Source of the DNA: Clostridiales bacterium
GTDB taxonomy: Bacteria; Bacillota; Clostridia; Lachnospirales; Lachnospiraceae
Length of the DNA: 64,000 bases
Reading direction: 5' to 3'
Assembly (NCBI GenBank): GCA_021204025.1
Contig: JAJQAC010000064.1
Span: 25,957-89,956 of the forward strand
Shown: in pieces, positions 34,280-42,026 of the stretch
How positions within the stretch are numbered: position 1 is the stretch's first letter
How the letters are laid out: each line of letters opens with the position of its first letter
Notes under the pieces: generated by a model
What the model saw: only the letters and a program-made list of their open reading frames with translations
Database searches by the model: none
Told to the model about the DNA's origin: nothing
Made by a program: the position numbers and the translations under genes

Positions 34280-35212
34280 ATGAGAAACAAAAAGAAAGTA
34301 TTGGGAACCGCGTTGTTGTTGTCGATGGCATTCGCGATGTCCGCGCAGGCAGGAGTATGGAGTCAGAATGAGACCGGATATTATTATCTGACGGATGATA
34401 ATGCTTATGCGAGAGAACAGCTGATGGAAATTGACGGGGTGACTTATGGCTTTGATTCGTCCGCCTACATGATGACAGGCTGGTCGCAGCTGGACGGAAA
34501 CTGGTATTATTTTGATCCGGCAAGCGGAGCGATGGCAACCGGCTGGAAGGATCTGGAAGGTACCTGGTATTATCTGGATCCGTCCACAGGAGTGATGAAG
34601 ACTTCATGGCTGAAGCTGGGATCAAACCGGTATTATCTGGACAGCAACGGAGCGCTCAAGATGAACTGCTTCTTTGACGCGGATGACGGATTTGCTTACC
34701 GTGCGGACGAGAACGGAGTCATCTATCGCAATACCAGTACGGAGGACGGCAATGGCAACATCTTTGTATATGACAGTGAGGGACGTATCAAGATCGCAAA
34801 TACTTCTACCCGCGCAGCGGCTTCTGTGAGCGGCGGTTCATCATTCTCAGATGAATATCTGACAATGGACAATTATGAGGAGTTTAAAGAAAATCTTGTA
34901 ACTCTGAGATCGGAAGCGATTCAGGAAAAGGAAGACGAGCTGTATGAGAAATACATGGAAAGGAAAGAAAAGGGAACTCTGAGCAGCTCAAAAATCTCCA
35001 GCTGGGAGTATACGACAACGAATGCTTTGACAAAACTTGGCCTGACAGATGATGAGATTGATGCTTTCATCTACGCGGTAGAGCATGGGACATATGTTTA
35101 CGGCGGCGATGAAGATTATGAGGATGATGACGACTATGATGACGACTATGACTACGATTATGATTACGACTATGACGATGATTATGATTACGACGAAGAT
35201 GAAGATGAATGA
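34280..35212 (+). CDS. Secreted choline-binding-repeat protein with Asp/Tyr tail
   Basis: A 310-residue exported protein. The signal peptide (1-25) ends near M-S-A-Q-A-G. Cell-wall-binding repeats of the CW_binding/choline-binding type (G-W-x-x-x-x-G-x-W-Y-Y-F/L) cover about 55-135. A helical region with many Glu/Lys follows (about 190-265). The last 35 residues are almost only Asp, Tyr and Glu (from about 275), which gives a strongly acidic end that might bind Ca2+ or other cations. It is the last gene of the island and a possible outer-surface partner of the PASTA kinase; that link rests on position only. Confidence 0.85.
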   Translation: MRNKKKVLGTALLLSMAFAMSAQAGVWSQNETGYYYLTDDNAYAREQLMEIDGVTYGFDSSAYMMTGWSQLDGNWYYFDPASGAMATGWKDLEGTWYYLDPSTGVMKTSWLKLGSNRYYLDSNGALKMNCFFDADDGFAYRADENGVIYRNTSTEDGNGNIFVYDSEGRIKIANTSTRAAASVSGGSSFSDEYLTMDNYEEFKENLVTLRSEAIQEKEDELYEKYMERKEKGTLSSSKISSWEYTTTNALTKLGLTDDEIDAFIYAVEHGTYVYGGDEDYEDDDDYDDDYDYDYDYDYDDDYDYDEDEDE

Positions 35213-35250
35213 CAGGGATTAAGCTGTTTCCTGTAATCGGTTGAATCATG

Positions 35251-35288
35251 CAGATCCGGCTCATGAAAACAGACATGAGCCGGATCTG
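35251..35288. terminator. Perfect hairpin after the choline-binding gene
   Basis: CAGATCCGGCTCATG pairs with CATGAGCCGGATCTG over 15 bp with an AAAACAGA loop. There is no T-run, so efficient factor-independent termination is uncertain. The same sequence begins the second 478-bp repeat at 36662 but is mispaired there (GAC for AGC). Confidence 0.5.
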
Positions 35289-35318
35289 CTGCGTTGCGGA
35301 TGAATTTTTTGTTGGAAT

Positions 35319-35579
35319 TTAACTTTTCTCTTGAATCGAACCTGCCGTCATCGGCATTTCGGAATCAGGAGAATCAGAATCGTCCGGCCGATATTCCATT
35401 ACATCCTCCACATTGCACCCGAGAATTTTGCAGAGAACCTCAATGGTATGGGTTGAGACATATTCGTTTTTCTTTAATCGTCCGATCTGACCGGCGCTGA
35501 AGTGGTAATACTGAATCAGCCGGTATTGTGAGATCTGTTTTTCGCGCATGGTATTCCAAAGCCTGTCATAAATAATCAT
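35319..35579 (-). CDS. Small XRE-family regulator, left duplicate
   Basis: An 86-residue Cro/C1-type HTH protein (HTH about 5-62; S-Q-Y-R-L-I-Q-Y-Y-H-F-S-A-G-Q-I-G-R-L). The ATG at 35579 follows AGAGGTGA; the in-frame GTG at 35588 lies inside that ribosome site. It is almost identical to the 36729 copy, differing only in the last residues (S-I-Q-E-K-S against P-I-H-R-K-R). Being duplicated on both sides of the toxin pair, it could be a native regulator copied with the repeat rather than part of the toxin unit. Confidence 0.85.
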   Translation of the reverse strand: MIIYDRLWNTMREKQISQYRLIQYYHFSAGQIGRLKKNEYVSTHTIEVLCKILGCNVEDVMEYRPDDSDSPDSEMPMTAGSIQEKS

Positions 35580-35643
35580 GAAAGTCACCTCTAATGTGAG
35601 TAAAAGATGACTCTATTAAAACAATAATATCCGAATATGCACA

Positions 35644-35729
35644 TTATCCAATAACGGATATGATTTTCGGAATATCAAATAATGCCCGGTTGATTCTTTC
35701 GGATACGGTAGCGCTGACTGTGGAAATGA
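35644..35729 (-). pseudogene. Duplicated 3' fragment of gpr
   Basis: These 86 bp correspond to the last 28 codons and stop of the intact gpr gene at 37054-37139. The substitutions include one that changes D to V near the end. The rest of gpr is absent, so this is a dead fragment left by the duplication. Confidence 0.85.
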
Positions 35730-35795
35730 AGCTCAATAAGAGTATCGTTATTTCTTGTATTTCTTTATTTGAGATAGTATAATAGCTATTAATTA

Positions 35796-36077
35796 GTGGA
35801 TTACGACAGCGATGAAGATCTTTTTCTGGAATTTGATAAAGGAAAGGTGAGAGATGTGAAAAGAAATGAGTATATTTCTGATGAGCAGGTTGTAAAAAGA
35901 GTAAATACAGCAGTTAGACTGGAACTGGAGAAAAAAAAAGCAATGGATATCCCTGTAGTTATTTATGATCGAAAGACTCAGAAAATTTTTCAGGAAAACA
36001 GTGACGGAAGCAGGGTGGAGATTAGCGAGAGATTAAGAAGGGGACGCTATAGTGAGCGAGTTAAAAAAGAAACCTGA
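35796..36077 (+). CDS. Putative antitoxin partner of the zeta-like toxin
   Basis: A protein of up to 93 residues with a helical N-terminal half (D-E-Q-V-V-K-R-V-N-T-A-V-R-L-E-L-E-K-K-K-A-M) and a beta-like C-terminal half (V-V-I-Y-D-R-K-T-Q-K-I-F-Q-E). Small genes of this plan commonly precede zeta-type kinases and act as antidotes. The start is uncertain: the GTG at 35796 has no ribosome site, while the GTG at 35856 follows AAAGGTGAG and would give a 73-residue protein. The codon use is AT-rich, unlike the neighbours. It overlaps the toxin gene by 26 nt. Confidence 0.7.
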   Translation: MDYDSDEDLFLEFDKGKVRDVKRNEYISDEQVVKRVNTAVRLELEKKKAMDIPVVIYDRKTQKIFQENSDGSRVEISERLRRGRYSERVKKET

Positions 36078-36648
36078 AGTTGTAGTTTTTGCGGGTCCTA
36101 ATGGTTCTGGGAAAAGTACATTTACCGAGTTGCTGAAACCACCAATGGATTATATTAATGCTGATGAGATAAAAAAATATCTCAAATGTTCGGATTTAGA
36201 AGCCGCTCAGATAGCTGAAAAGCAGAGGGAAGAACATATTAAACGAATGGAAGAATTTTGCTTTGAAACGGTTTTATCAACAGATAGGAATATAAAGCTG
36301 TTAAAGCGAGCTAGTAAATTCGGTTACTTTATCAGGTGTTATTATGTGCTAACTGCAGATCCTGCAATCAACGTGCTAAGAGTAAAATCAAGAGTAGAGT
36401 CTGGCGGTCATGATGTGCCGAAAGAAAAGATTATATCGAGGTATGATAAAGCATTAGAATTGGTGAAGGATCTCATTCAAATATGTGATGTTTGTCATAT
36501 TTATGATAATTCCGGAGAAAAACCTTTTCGTATATTCAAAAAAAGGAAAGGCAATGTATATTATGATGAATGTGAAGATTGGTATCGGGAGGATATAGAG
36601 GCCTTGACGGGTATGAATGAAATGGAAAAGAAAAATTTAAATTTGTAA
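36052..36648 (+). CDS. Zeta-toxin-family P-loop kinase
   Basis: A 198-residue zeta/AAA_33-type protein. The Walker A is G-P-N-G-S-G-K-S-T (about 15-23), followed by Y-I-N-A-D-E-I (substrate-pocket Asp), C-F-E-T-V-L-S-T and late R-V-K-S-R-V-E-S-G-G-H-D-V-P, as in zeta toxins. Zeta toxins phosphorylate UDP-N-acetylglucosamine and block wall synthesis; that activity is inferred by family. GTG start with AAGGGGAC upstream. The base composition is clearly more AT-rich than neighbours, with ATA, TTA and AGT codons, suggesting transfer. Confidence 0.85.
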   Translation: MSELKKKPEVVVFAGPNGSGKSTFTELLKPPMDYINADEIKKYLKCSDLEAAQIAEKQREEHIKRMEEFCFETVLSTDRNIKLLKRASKFGYFIRCYYVLTADPAINVLRVKSRVESGGHDVPKEKIISRYDKALELVKDLIQICDVCHIYDNSGEKPFRIFKKRKGNVYYDECEDWYREDIEALTGMNEMEKKNLNL

Positions 36649-36661
36649 GTTTCCTTTTGAG

Positions 36662-37139
36662 AGATCCGGCTCATGAAAACAGACATGGACCGGATCTGCT
36701 GCGTTGCGGATGAATTTTCTGTTGGAATTTAACGTTTCCTATGAATCGGACCTGCCGTCATCGGCATTTCGGAATCAGGAGAATCAGAATCGTCCGGCCG
36801 ATATTCCATTACATCCTCCACATTGCACCCGAGAATTTTGCAGAGAACCTCAATGGTATGGGTTGAGACATATTCGTTTTTCTTTAATCGTCCGATCTGA
36901 CCGGCGCTGAAGTGGTAATACTGAATCAGCCGGTATTGTGAGATCTGTTTTTCGCGCATGGTATTCCAAAGCCTGTCATAAATAATCATGAAAGTCACCT
37001 CTAATGTGAGTAAAAGATGACTCTATTAAAACAATAATATCCGAATATGCACATTATCCAATATCGGATATGATTTTCGGAATATCAAATAATGCCTGGT
37101 TGATTCCTTCGGATACGGTAGCGCTGACTGTGGAAATGA
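36662..37139. repeat. 478-bp direct repeat, right copy
   Basis: Right copy of the repeat at 35252-35729. Its right end lies inside intact gpr, so this is probably the original locus and the left copy the duplicate. Confidence 0.95.
36729..36989 (-). CDS. Small XRE-family regulator, right duplicate
   Basis: An 86-residue HTH protein nearly identical to the one at 35319-35579. The ATG at 36989 has the same AGAGGTGA site. It lies 64 bp downstream of gpr on the same strand. The last six residues differ from the left copy, so both genes have drifted since duplication. Targets are unknown. Confidence 0.85.
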   Translation of the reverse strand: MIIYDRLWNTMREKQISQYRLIQYYHFSAGQIGRLKKNEYVSTHTIEVLCKILGCNVEDVMEYRPDDSDSPDSEMPMTAGPIHRKR

Positions 37140-38076
37140 GTTCGTCCGCGTCCGGCGGGGTTACATAGAGGGAGCCGAATTCTGGTTCGAGAAGCTCGCG
37201 GATCAGCTGATACTGTTCTTCCGGAGTAAGCCCATCGAGATAAGAGCCGAGTCCCTGAGTGGCAGGGGAGGAGAGCAGTGCGTTGGTAAGACAGCTGACG
37301 GTGTCGTGGATGATAGCTGCAGCTCCGACTACTGTGGGGACGCCGATTGCAAGGACAGGAATGCCCAGACTTTCACGGGTCAGACTGTGACGGTGGTTGC
37401 CGACGCCGGATCCCGGATGGATGCCGGTATCTGTAATCTGGATCGTCGTACCGAGACGGCGTACACTTCGGGCAGCGAGAGCGTCGACGGCGATCAGCAG
37501 ATGGGGATGAGTCTCCCGGAGAATGCCGGTCAGGATCTCAGAGGTTTCCATGCCGGTCTGTGCCATGACTCCGGGGACGATGGCGCTGATGACGGGGAGA
37601 TTCTGACTCTGGCAGAAATGGTTGCCGTACTGATGTTCCAGCTGCCTTGTGATCTGGAGCTTCCGGGCGACTTTGGGTCCAAGAGAATCCGGAGTCACAG
37701 ACGGATTGCCCAGACCGGCGATGAGAATATGGATCGGACCGGATCGTGGGGCTTCGGCCAGCAGACCGACGGCGTGCCGCAGGATCTGCCGTGACAGTTC
37801 TTCTGAAATAAGCGCCAGTTCGGATTCGTCCTTATTTGTCATAGAGTCGATTTCCAGCGTCAGATAGACGCCGACGGGCTTTCGCATGGCTGCGGAACCA
37901 CGTTCATTGAGGATCCTGACTTCCGTCATTTTGATCCGGCTTTCCGGTTCCGTCCACTCTCTCAGGCTCACGCCGGAGATCTCGCCGCCGTCCCCCGGAA
38001 AACTTTCCCTTTCTTCGACCGCCAGGTCTGTGCGGATTTCAAAAGGTTTTTTATTTCGGTTCATTTCTTTTTTCAT
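37054..38076 (-). CDS. gpr: Germination protease GPR
   Basis: A 340-residue aspartic-like endopeptidase (A25 family) that degrades small acid-soluble proteins during spore germination. The N-terminal R-T-D-L-A-V-E-E cleavage-region motif is present, as are G-L-G-N-P-S-V-T-P-D-S-L-G-P (active-site Asp) and V-D-A-L-A-A-R-S. The ATG at 38076 follows AGGAGA with 9 nt; upstream in-frame codons lack a ribosome site. Its position before rpsT is typical in Clostridia. The 3' end is part of the 478-bp repeat. Confidence 0.95.
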   Translation of the reverse strand: MKKEMNRNKKPFEIRTDLAVEERESFPGDGGEISGVSLREWTEPESRIKMTEVRILNERGSAAMRKPVGVYLTLEIDSMTNKDESELALISEELSRQILRHAVGLLAEAPRSGPIHILIAGLGNPSVTPDSLGPKVARKLQITRQLEHQYGNHFCQSQNLPVISAIVPGVMAQTGMETSEILTGILRETHPHLLIAVDALAARSVRRLGTTIQITDTGIHPGSGVGNHRHSLTRESLGIPVLAIGVPTVVGAAAIIHDTVSCLTNALLSSPATQGLGSYLDGLTPEEQYQLIRELLEPEFGSLYVTPPDADELISTVSATVSEGINQALFDIPKIISDIG

Positions 38077-38268
38077 ATTAATAGGTCTCCTGACTGATTG
38101 ACATGATATCCTGGTCAGGCTGTTATGCGCCTGTGACAATTATTTTTCCGGCAAAATACAGGATTATGTATGTGATTGAAAAACTTTTTACGGAAATCTG
38201 GCCGGACTCTCTGCGTTATGGGTGAATGTTTCATCGGTTTTTTGTCAAAAAAGTTTTCAGGAAACATA

Positions 38269-38297
38269 TTGACAATTAACCTTTGATTGGATACAAT
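38269..38297 (+). promoter_or_regulatory. Sigma-A promoter of rpsT
   Basis: A consensus TTGACA at 38269-38274 and TACAAT at 38292-38297 with 17-nt spacing, about 85 nt before the rpsT ribosome site. This is the strongest promoter seen in the window, as expected for a ribosomal protein. Confidence 0.85.
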
Positions 38298-38387
38298 ACA
38301 AAAGTATGTTTACATTAATCTGTCCGTGTCCAGACTTTGATGCAAACCGCAAAAAGAGATCATATTCATTTATGGGAGGTGAGAAAA

Positions 38388-38651
38388 TTGGCTAATATCA
38401 AATCTGCAAAGAAAAGGATTCTGGTGAATGCAACTAAAGCCGCGAGAAATAAATCGATTCGCTCAAAGGTAAAAACTGCCTGCAAGAAGGTAGACGCTGC
38501 TGTAGCTGCCGGTGATAAGGCTGCTGCACAGGCTGTATTGAATGCTGCGATTTCCGAGATCGAGAGTGCTTCTTCCAAGGGCGTATATCATAAGAATACC
38601 GCTTCCAGAAAGGTATCCCGTCTCGCAAAAGCGGTCAGCGCAATGGCTTAA
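38388..38651 (+). CDS. rpsT: 30S ribosomal protein S20
   Basis: An 87-residue basic protein that binds 16S rRNA in the small subunit. The sequence A-N-I-K-S-A-K-K-R-I at the N-terminus and the Ala/Lys-rich helices are diagnostic. The start is TTG at 38388, right after GGGAGGTGAG (38374-38383); an ATG further upstream would add 17 non-homologous residues. A strong promoter lies at 38269-38297 and a terminator follows at 38684-38726. Confidence 0.96.
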   Translation: MANIKSAKKRILVNATKAARNKSIRSKVKTACKKVDAAVAAGDKAAAQAVLNAAISEIESASSKGVYHKNTASRKVSRLAKAVSAMA

Positions 38652-38683
38652 CCCACCTTAGACTGGCATTTCATATAAAATCA

Positions 38684-38726
38684 GAAGCTTCGATCCGGAA
38701 TGGTGTGCCGAATCGGAGCTTTTTTC
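38684..38726 (+). terminator. Intrinsic terminator after rpsT
   Basis: AGCTTCGAT (38686-38694) pairs with ATCGGAGCT (38712-38720), including one G-U, followed by six T. Confidence 0.8.
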
Positions 38727-38822
38727 CGATATTCAGGATTTTGCGGACATCAACAGTAAAATCAACAGTATGCCAGAGAACATCATAATGACAGTGATAA
38801 ATACAGCAGGAGGATTCTCCTT

Positions 38823-39782
38823 ATGAAATGGACGAAATTTACACTTAATACAACGACAGCGGCGGTGGATCTGATCAGCAGCCTGCTGGGAGAGATCGGG
38901 ATCGAAGGAATTGAGATCGAGGATCATATTCCTCTGTCTGAGGCGGATACGAAGGGGATGTTTATCGATATTCTGCCGGATGTGGGACCAGATGATGGCA
39001 CTGCGAAAGTGAGCTTCTATCTGGAGGATATTGACAATCTTGATACAATTATGAACCAGATCAACGAAGGGCTGGAGGCTATCAGTCAGTTTGTCGATGT
39101 GGGTGAACGGACAATTACAAGATCGGAAACAGAAGATAAAGACTGGATCAATAACTGGAAAGAATATTTCAAACCTTTTACCGTGGATGATATCCTGATC
39201 AAACCGACGTGGGAGGAGATTCCGCCGGAGGATGCGGGGAAAATGCTGATCCAGATCGATCCGGGTACGGCGTTTGGTACCGGTCAGCATGAGACGACGC
39301 AGCTCTGCATCCGGCAGCTTCGCAAATATGTAACTGCGGATTCCCGGGTGCTGGATGTGGGAACCGGAAGTGGGATCCTTGGGATTACCGCGATTAAGCT
39401 GGGTGCGAAGGAAGTATTCGGTACAGACCTGGATGAAAACGCGATTACCGCGGTGGGAGAAAACCGTGAAGCCAATGAGATCGATGAAAATCGTTTTCGG
39501 GTAGTGTGCGGCAATCTGATCGATGACTGCGCGGTACAGGATCTGGCCGGATATGAGAGGTATGATATTGCGGTGGCCAATATTCTGGCCCCGGTGATTA
39601 TCGCACTGCAGAGTGAGATCGCAAGACATTTAAAACCCGGCGGTATTTTCATTACGTCCGGGATTATTGATACCAAAGAAGCCGATGTCCGGGCGGCACT
39701 TGCGGCAAACCCTGACTTCGAGATCGTAGAAACCACGTATCAGGGAGAATGGGTGTCGATCACGGTGCGCCGGACAACCTAG
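38823..39782 (+). CDS. prmA: Ribosomal protein L11 methyltransferase
   Basis: A 319-residue class I methyltransferase that trimethylates ribosomal protein L11. The N-terminal substrate-recognition domain spans about 1-100. The SAM site is L-D-V-G-T-G-S-G-I-L-G (about 178-188), with acidic G-T-D-L-D and the N-I-L-A-P-V motif (about 257-262). AGGA lies 9-12 nt before the ATG. It runs directly into rsmE, a pairing common in Firmicutes. Confidence 0.95.
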   Translation: MKWTKFTLNTTTAAVDLISSLLGEIGIEGIEIEDHIPLSEADTKGMFIDILPDVGPDDGTAKVSFYLEDIDNLDTIMNQINEGLEAISQFVDVGERTITRSETEDKDWINNWKEYFKPFTVDDILIKPTWEEIPPEDAGKMLIQIDPGTAFGTGQHETTQLCIRQLRKYVTADSRVLDVGTGSGILGITAIKLGAKEVFGTDLDENAITAVGENREANEIDENRFRVVCGNLIDDCAVQDLAGYERYDIAVANILAPVIIALQSEIARHLKPGGIFITSGIIDTKEADVRAALAANPDFEIVETTYQGEWVSITVRRTT

Positions 39783-39797
39783 AGGAGTGAAACGTAC

Positions 39798-40535
39798 GTG
39801 TATCATTTTTTCATTACAACGGATCAGATCCGGGAAGGCTGCTGCCATATTGTGGGCCAGGACGTCAATCATATCGGAAACGTTCTGCGGATGAAACCGG
39901 GAGAACGGATCGCAGTCCGGGACGGAAGTTCGGTGAATTATCTCTGCGAGATCCAGTCGATATCGCCGGAGGAGGTTGTGGCAAGGATTCTGGAAACAGA
40001 AGAAAATAAAAGTGAGCTTTCCGCCCGTCTGTATCTGTTTCAGGCGCTTCCCAAAGGCGACAAGATGGATTTTGTCATCCAGAAGGCAGTAGAGCTGGGC
40101 GTAAGCGAGATTATCCCGGTAGCCACAAAGCGCTGCGTGGTAAAGCTGGACGGCAAAAAAGCAGAGGCAAAGGTTCGCCGCTGGAACGCCATCGCACAGA
40201 GCGCGGCCAAGCAGTCCGGACGAGGCATGGTGCCGGAGGTAACGGAGGTTATGAACTGGAAGGAAGCGCTGGCCTACGCATCCGATCTGGACGTCCGTCT
40301 GCTGCCATACGAGCTTGCCGAAGGGATCGTGAAGACAAAAGAGATCCTGAGCGGGATTCAGGCCGGAATGCGGGTCGGCATCTTTATCGGACTGGAAGGC
40401 GGCTTTGAACGCGCCGAAGTAGAACAGGGCGAAGCAGCCGGATTGCTCCCGATCACACTGGGAAGACGGATCCTGCGGACAGAGACCGCCGGCATGACCG
40501 TTTTATCGATACTGATGTATCAGCTGGAAACATAG
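39798..40535 (+). CDS. rsmE: 16S rRNA (uracil(1498)-N3)-methyltransferase
   Basis: A 245-residue SPOUT-family enzyme that methylates U1498 of 16S rRNA. The N-terminal PUA-like domain (to about 70) contains H-I-G-N-V-L-R-M. The knotted SAM site shows I-F-I-G-L-E-G-G-F (about 195-203) and L-G-R-R-I-L-R-T-E-T-A (about 222-232). GTG start after AGAGGAGTGA, 15 nt behind prmA. Confidence 0.95.
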   Translation: MYHFFITTDQIREGCCHIVGQDVNHIGNVLRMKPGERIAVRDGSSVNYLCEIQSISPEEVVARILETEENKSELSARLYLFQALPKGDKMDFVIQKAVELGVSEIIPVATKRCVVKLDGKKAEAKVRRWNAIAQSAAKQSGRGMVPEVTEVMNWKEALAYASDLDVRLLPYELAEGIVKTKEILSGIQAGMRVGIFIGLEGGFERAEVEQGEAAGLLPITLGRRILRTETAGMTVLSILMYQLET

Positions 40536-40571
40536 TGTAAGATTCGCATAACGGGTATGCCAATCCAATAG

Positions 40572-40756
40572 TCCCTGAGAGGAAAACATATCCGTAGAGG
40601 ACATTTTTCACGTCGGCACTTAACGAACCGGAAGATTTTCCGGTGAGTTTATGCCTTAGTATCCCTATGACGTGCCAGTGACACGTCATAGGGAGTACCG
40701 CTACGTGAAAACCTAAGCGCGAGCGGTCCTCGTAGGATATGTTTTCCTCTCAGGGA
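40572..40756. ncRNA. 185-bp covarying structured element, copy 1
   Basis: The outer stem is 22 perfect base pairs (40572-40593 with 40735-40756). Inside are a 6-bp stem (40597-40602/40726-40731) and a 9-bp stem (40605-40613/40703-40711). A hairpin at 40622-40649 is made of AAC/GTT, a symmetric GA/GA loop and ACCGGA/TCCGGT. A 12-bp hairpin lies at 40663-40693. GCACTTA (40616-40622) may also form a pseudoknot with 40714-40720. The copy at 56376 has the same length and compensatory changes. It carries no ORF. Strand is not certain because the structure is nearly symmetric. Confidence 0.75.
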
Positions 40757-40808
40757 CGGCCGGTTTTTCATAGTCTGATGTGAGCATGATTCATAGGAGC
40801 AACCAAAA

Positions 40809-41963
40809 ATGGAAATTTATTTCGACAATTCCGCTACAACCAGAGTTCTGGACAGCGTGCGCGATATCGTGGTTAAGACAATGACGGAAGACTATGCCAA
40901 TCCATCTTCCCGGCATTGCAAAGGAGCACAGGCGGAGCAGTATATCCGCGCGGCACGAACCGCGATTGCGAAGACGCTGCGGGTGCCGGAAAAGGAGATC
41001 CTCTTTACGTCCGGCGGTTCGGAGTCCAACAACATGGCTCTGATCGGAGGAGCATTGGCGAACCAGCGGGCAGGGAAGCATATCATCACGACAGCGATCG
41101 AGCATGCGTCCGTATACAATCCCCTGCTTTTTCTGGAAGAGCTGGGCTTTGAGGTGACATTTCTGCCGGTAGACCACGATGGTCATATCTCCCTGGAGGA
41201 ACTGGAACGCGTGGTGCGGCCGGATACGATTCTGGTGTCCGTGATGTATGTCAATAATGAAGTGGGGGCGATTGAACCGATTGAGGAGATCTCACGGGTG
41301 ATTAAGAGTCAGAATCCGCGGACGCTGCTTCACGTAGATGCGATTCAGGCGTATGGCAAATTTCAGATTCGCCCCAAAAAGCAGGGGATTGACCTGATGT
41401 CTGTCAGCGGACATAAGATTCATGGACCAAAGGGAGTCGGCTTCCTGTATATCAACAGCGGAGTAAAGATCCGCCCGTTAATCTATGGCGGGGGTCAGCA
41501 GAATAACCTGCGGTCGGGAACGGAAAATGTGCCGGGAGTAGCCGGACTGGGGATCGCGGCTCAGGAAATGTATACCGATCATGAGGAAAAGATCCGTCGC
41601 CTGATCGAACTCAAGGATACCATGATTGACCGTGTCAGGGAGCTTGACGGAGTCGTGGTAAACAGCAAAAAAGGATATGAGAGCGCGCCGCAGATCGTGA
41701 GCGTCAGCTTTTCGGGAGTGCGCAGCGAAGTCCTGCTGCATGCCCTGGAGGAGCGGGGAATCTATGTGTCTTCGGGTTCTGCATGTTCTTCTCATCATGT
41801 GGGTGTCAGCAGTACATTAAAGGGGATCGGTTTGCCGGCGGATCTGCAGGAAGCGACGCTCCGCTTCAGTTTTGGCCTTTTTAATACGAAAGAAGAGATA
41901 GATATCTGTATCGATGCCTTAAGGGAGATACTGCCGGTTCTGCGCCGTTATCGCAGAAAGTAG
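40809..41963 (+). CDS. Cysteine desulfurase (NifS/IscS family)
   Basis: A 384-residue PLP enzyme that takes sulfur from cysteine. The PLP Lys lies in S-G-H-K-I-H-G-P-K-G (about 199-208). The catalytic Cys is in S-S-G-S-A-C-S-S-H (about 320-328), a short loop of the NifS type. Placement 63 nt upstream of thiI makes it the likely sulfur donor for 4-thiouridine in tRNA, like B. subtilis NifZ. The structured 185-bp element lies just upstream. Confidence 0.95.
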   Translation: MEIYFDNSATTRVLDSVRDIVVKTMTEDYANPSSRHCKGAQAEQYIRAARTAIAKTLRVPEKEILFTSGGSESNNMALIGGALANQRAGKHIITTAIEHASVYNPLLFLEELGFEVTFLPVDHDGHISLEELERVVRPDTILVSVMYVNNEVGAIEPIEEISRVIKSQNPRTLLHVDAIQAYGKFQIRPKKQGIDLMSVSGHKIHGPKGVGFLYINSGVKIRPLIYGGGQQNNLRSGTENVPGVAGLGIAAQEMYTDHEEKIRRLIELKDTMIDRVRELDGVVVNSKKGYESAPQIVSVSFSGVRSEVLLHALEERGIYVSSGSACSSHHVGVSSTLKGIGLPADLQEATLRFSFGLFNTKEEIDICIDALREILPVLRRYRRK

Positions 41964-42026
41964 ATGTACAGACCGATGCAGAGTGTATAGGATACACCGT
42001 GTGAAGCGGGACAGACAGGGAGGAAT

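Larger units (their letters stand above)
35252..35729. repeat. 478-bp direct repeat, left copy
   Basis: Matches 36662-37139 with a constant offset of 1410 bp and about a dozen substitutions. It contains the hairpin, a complete XRE gene and the last 86 bp of gpr. The two copies flank a zeta-toxin pair. Confidence 0.95.

Noticed and set aside
16283..35212. Type VI or type VII secretion locus, because FHA, PP2C and kinase genes occur beside some secretion systems
   Set aside because: No TssB/C, Hcp, VgrG, ClpV, EssC or WXG100 gene is present in the window.
35252..37139. Composite transposon bounded by direct repeats
   Set aside because: The repeats carry an XRE gene and a gpr fragment, not a transposase or terminal inverted repeats. 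Tandem duplication or homologous recombination explains them better.
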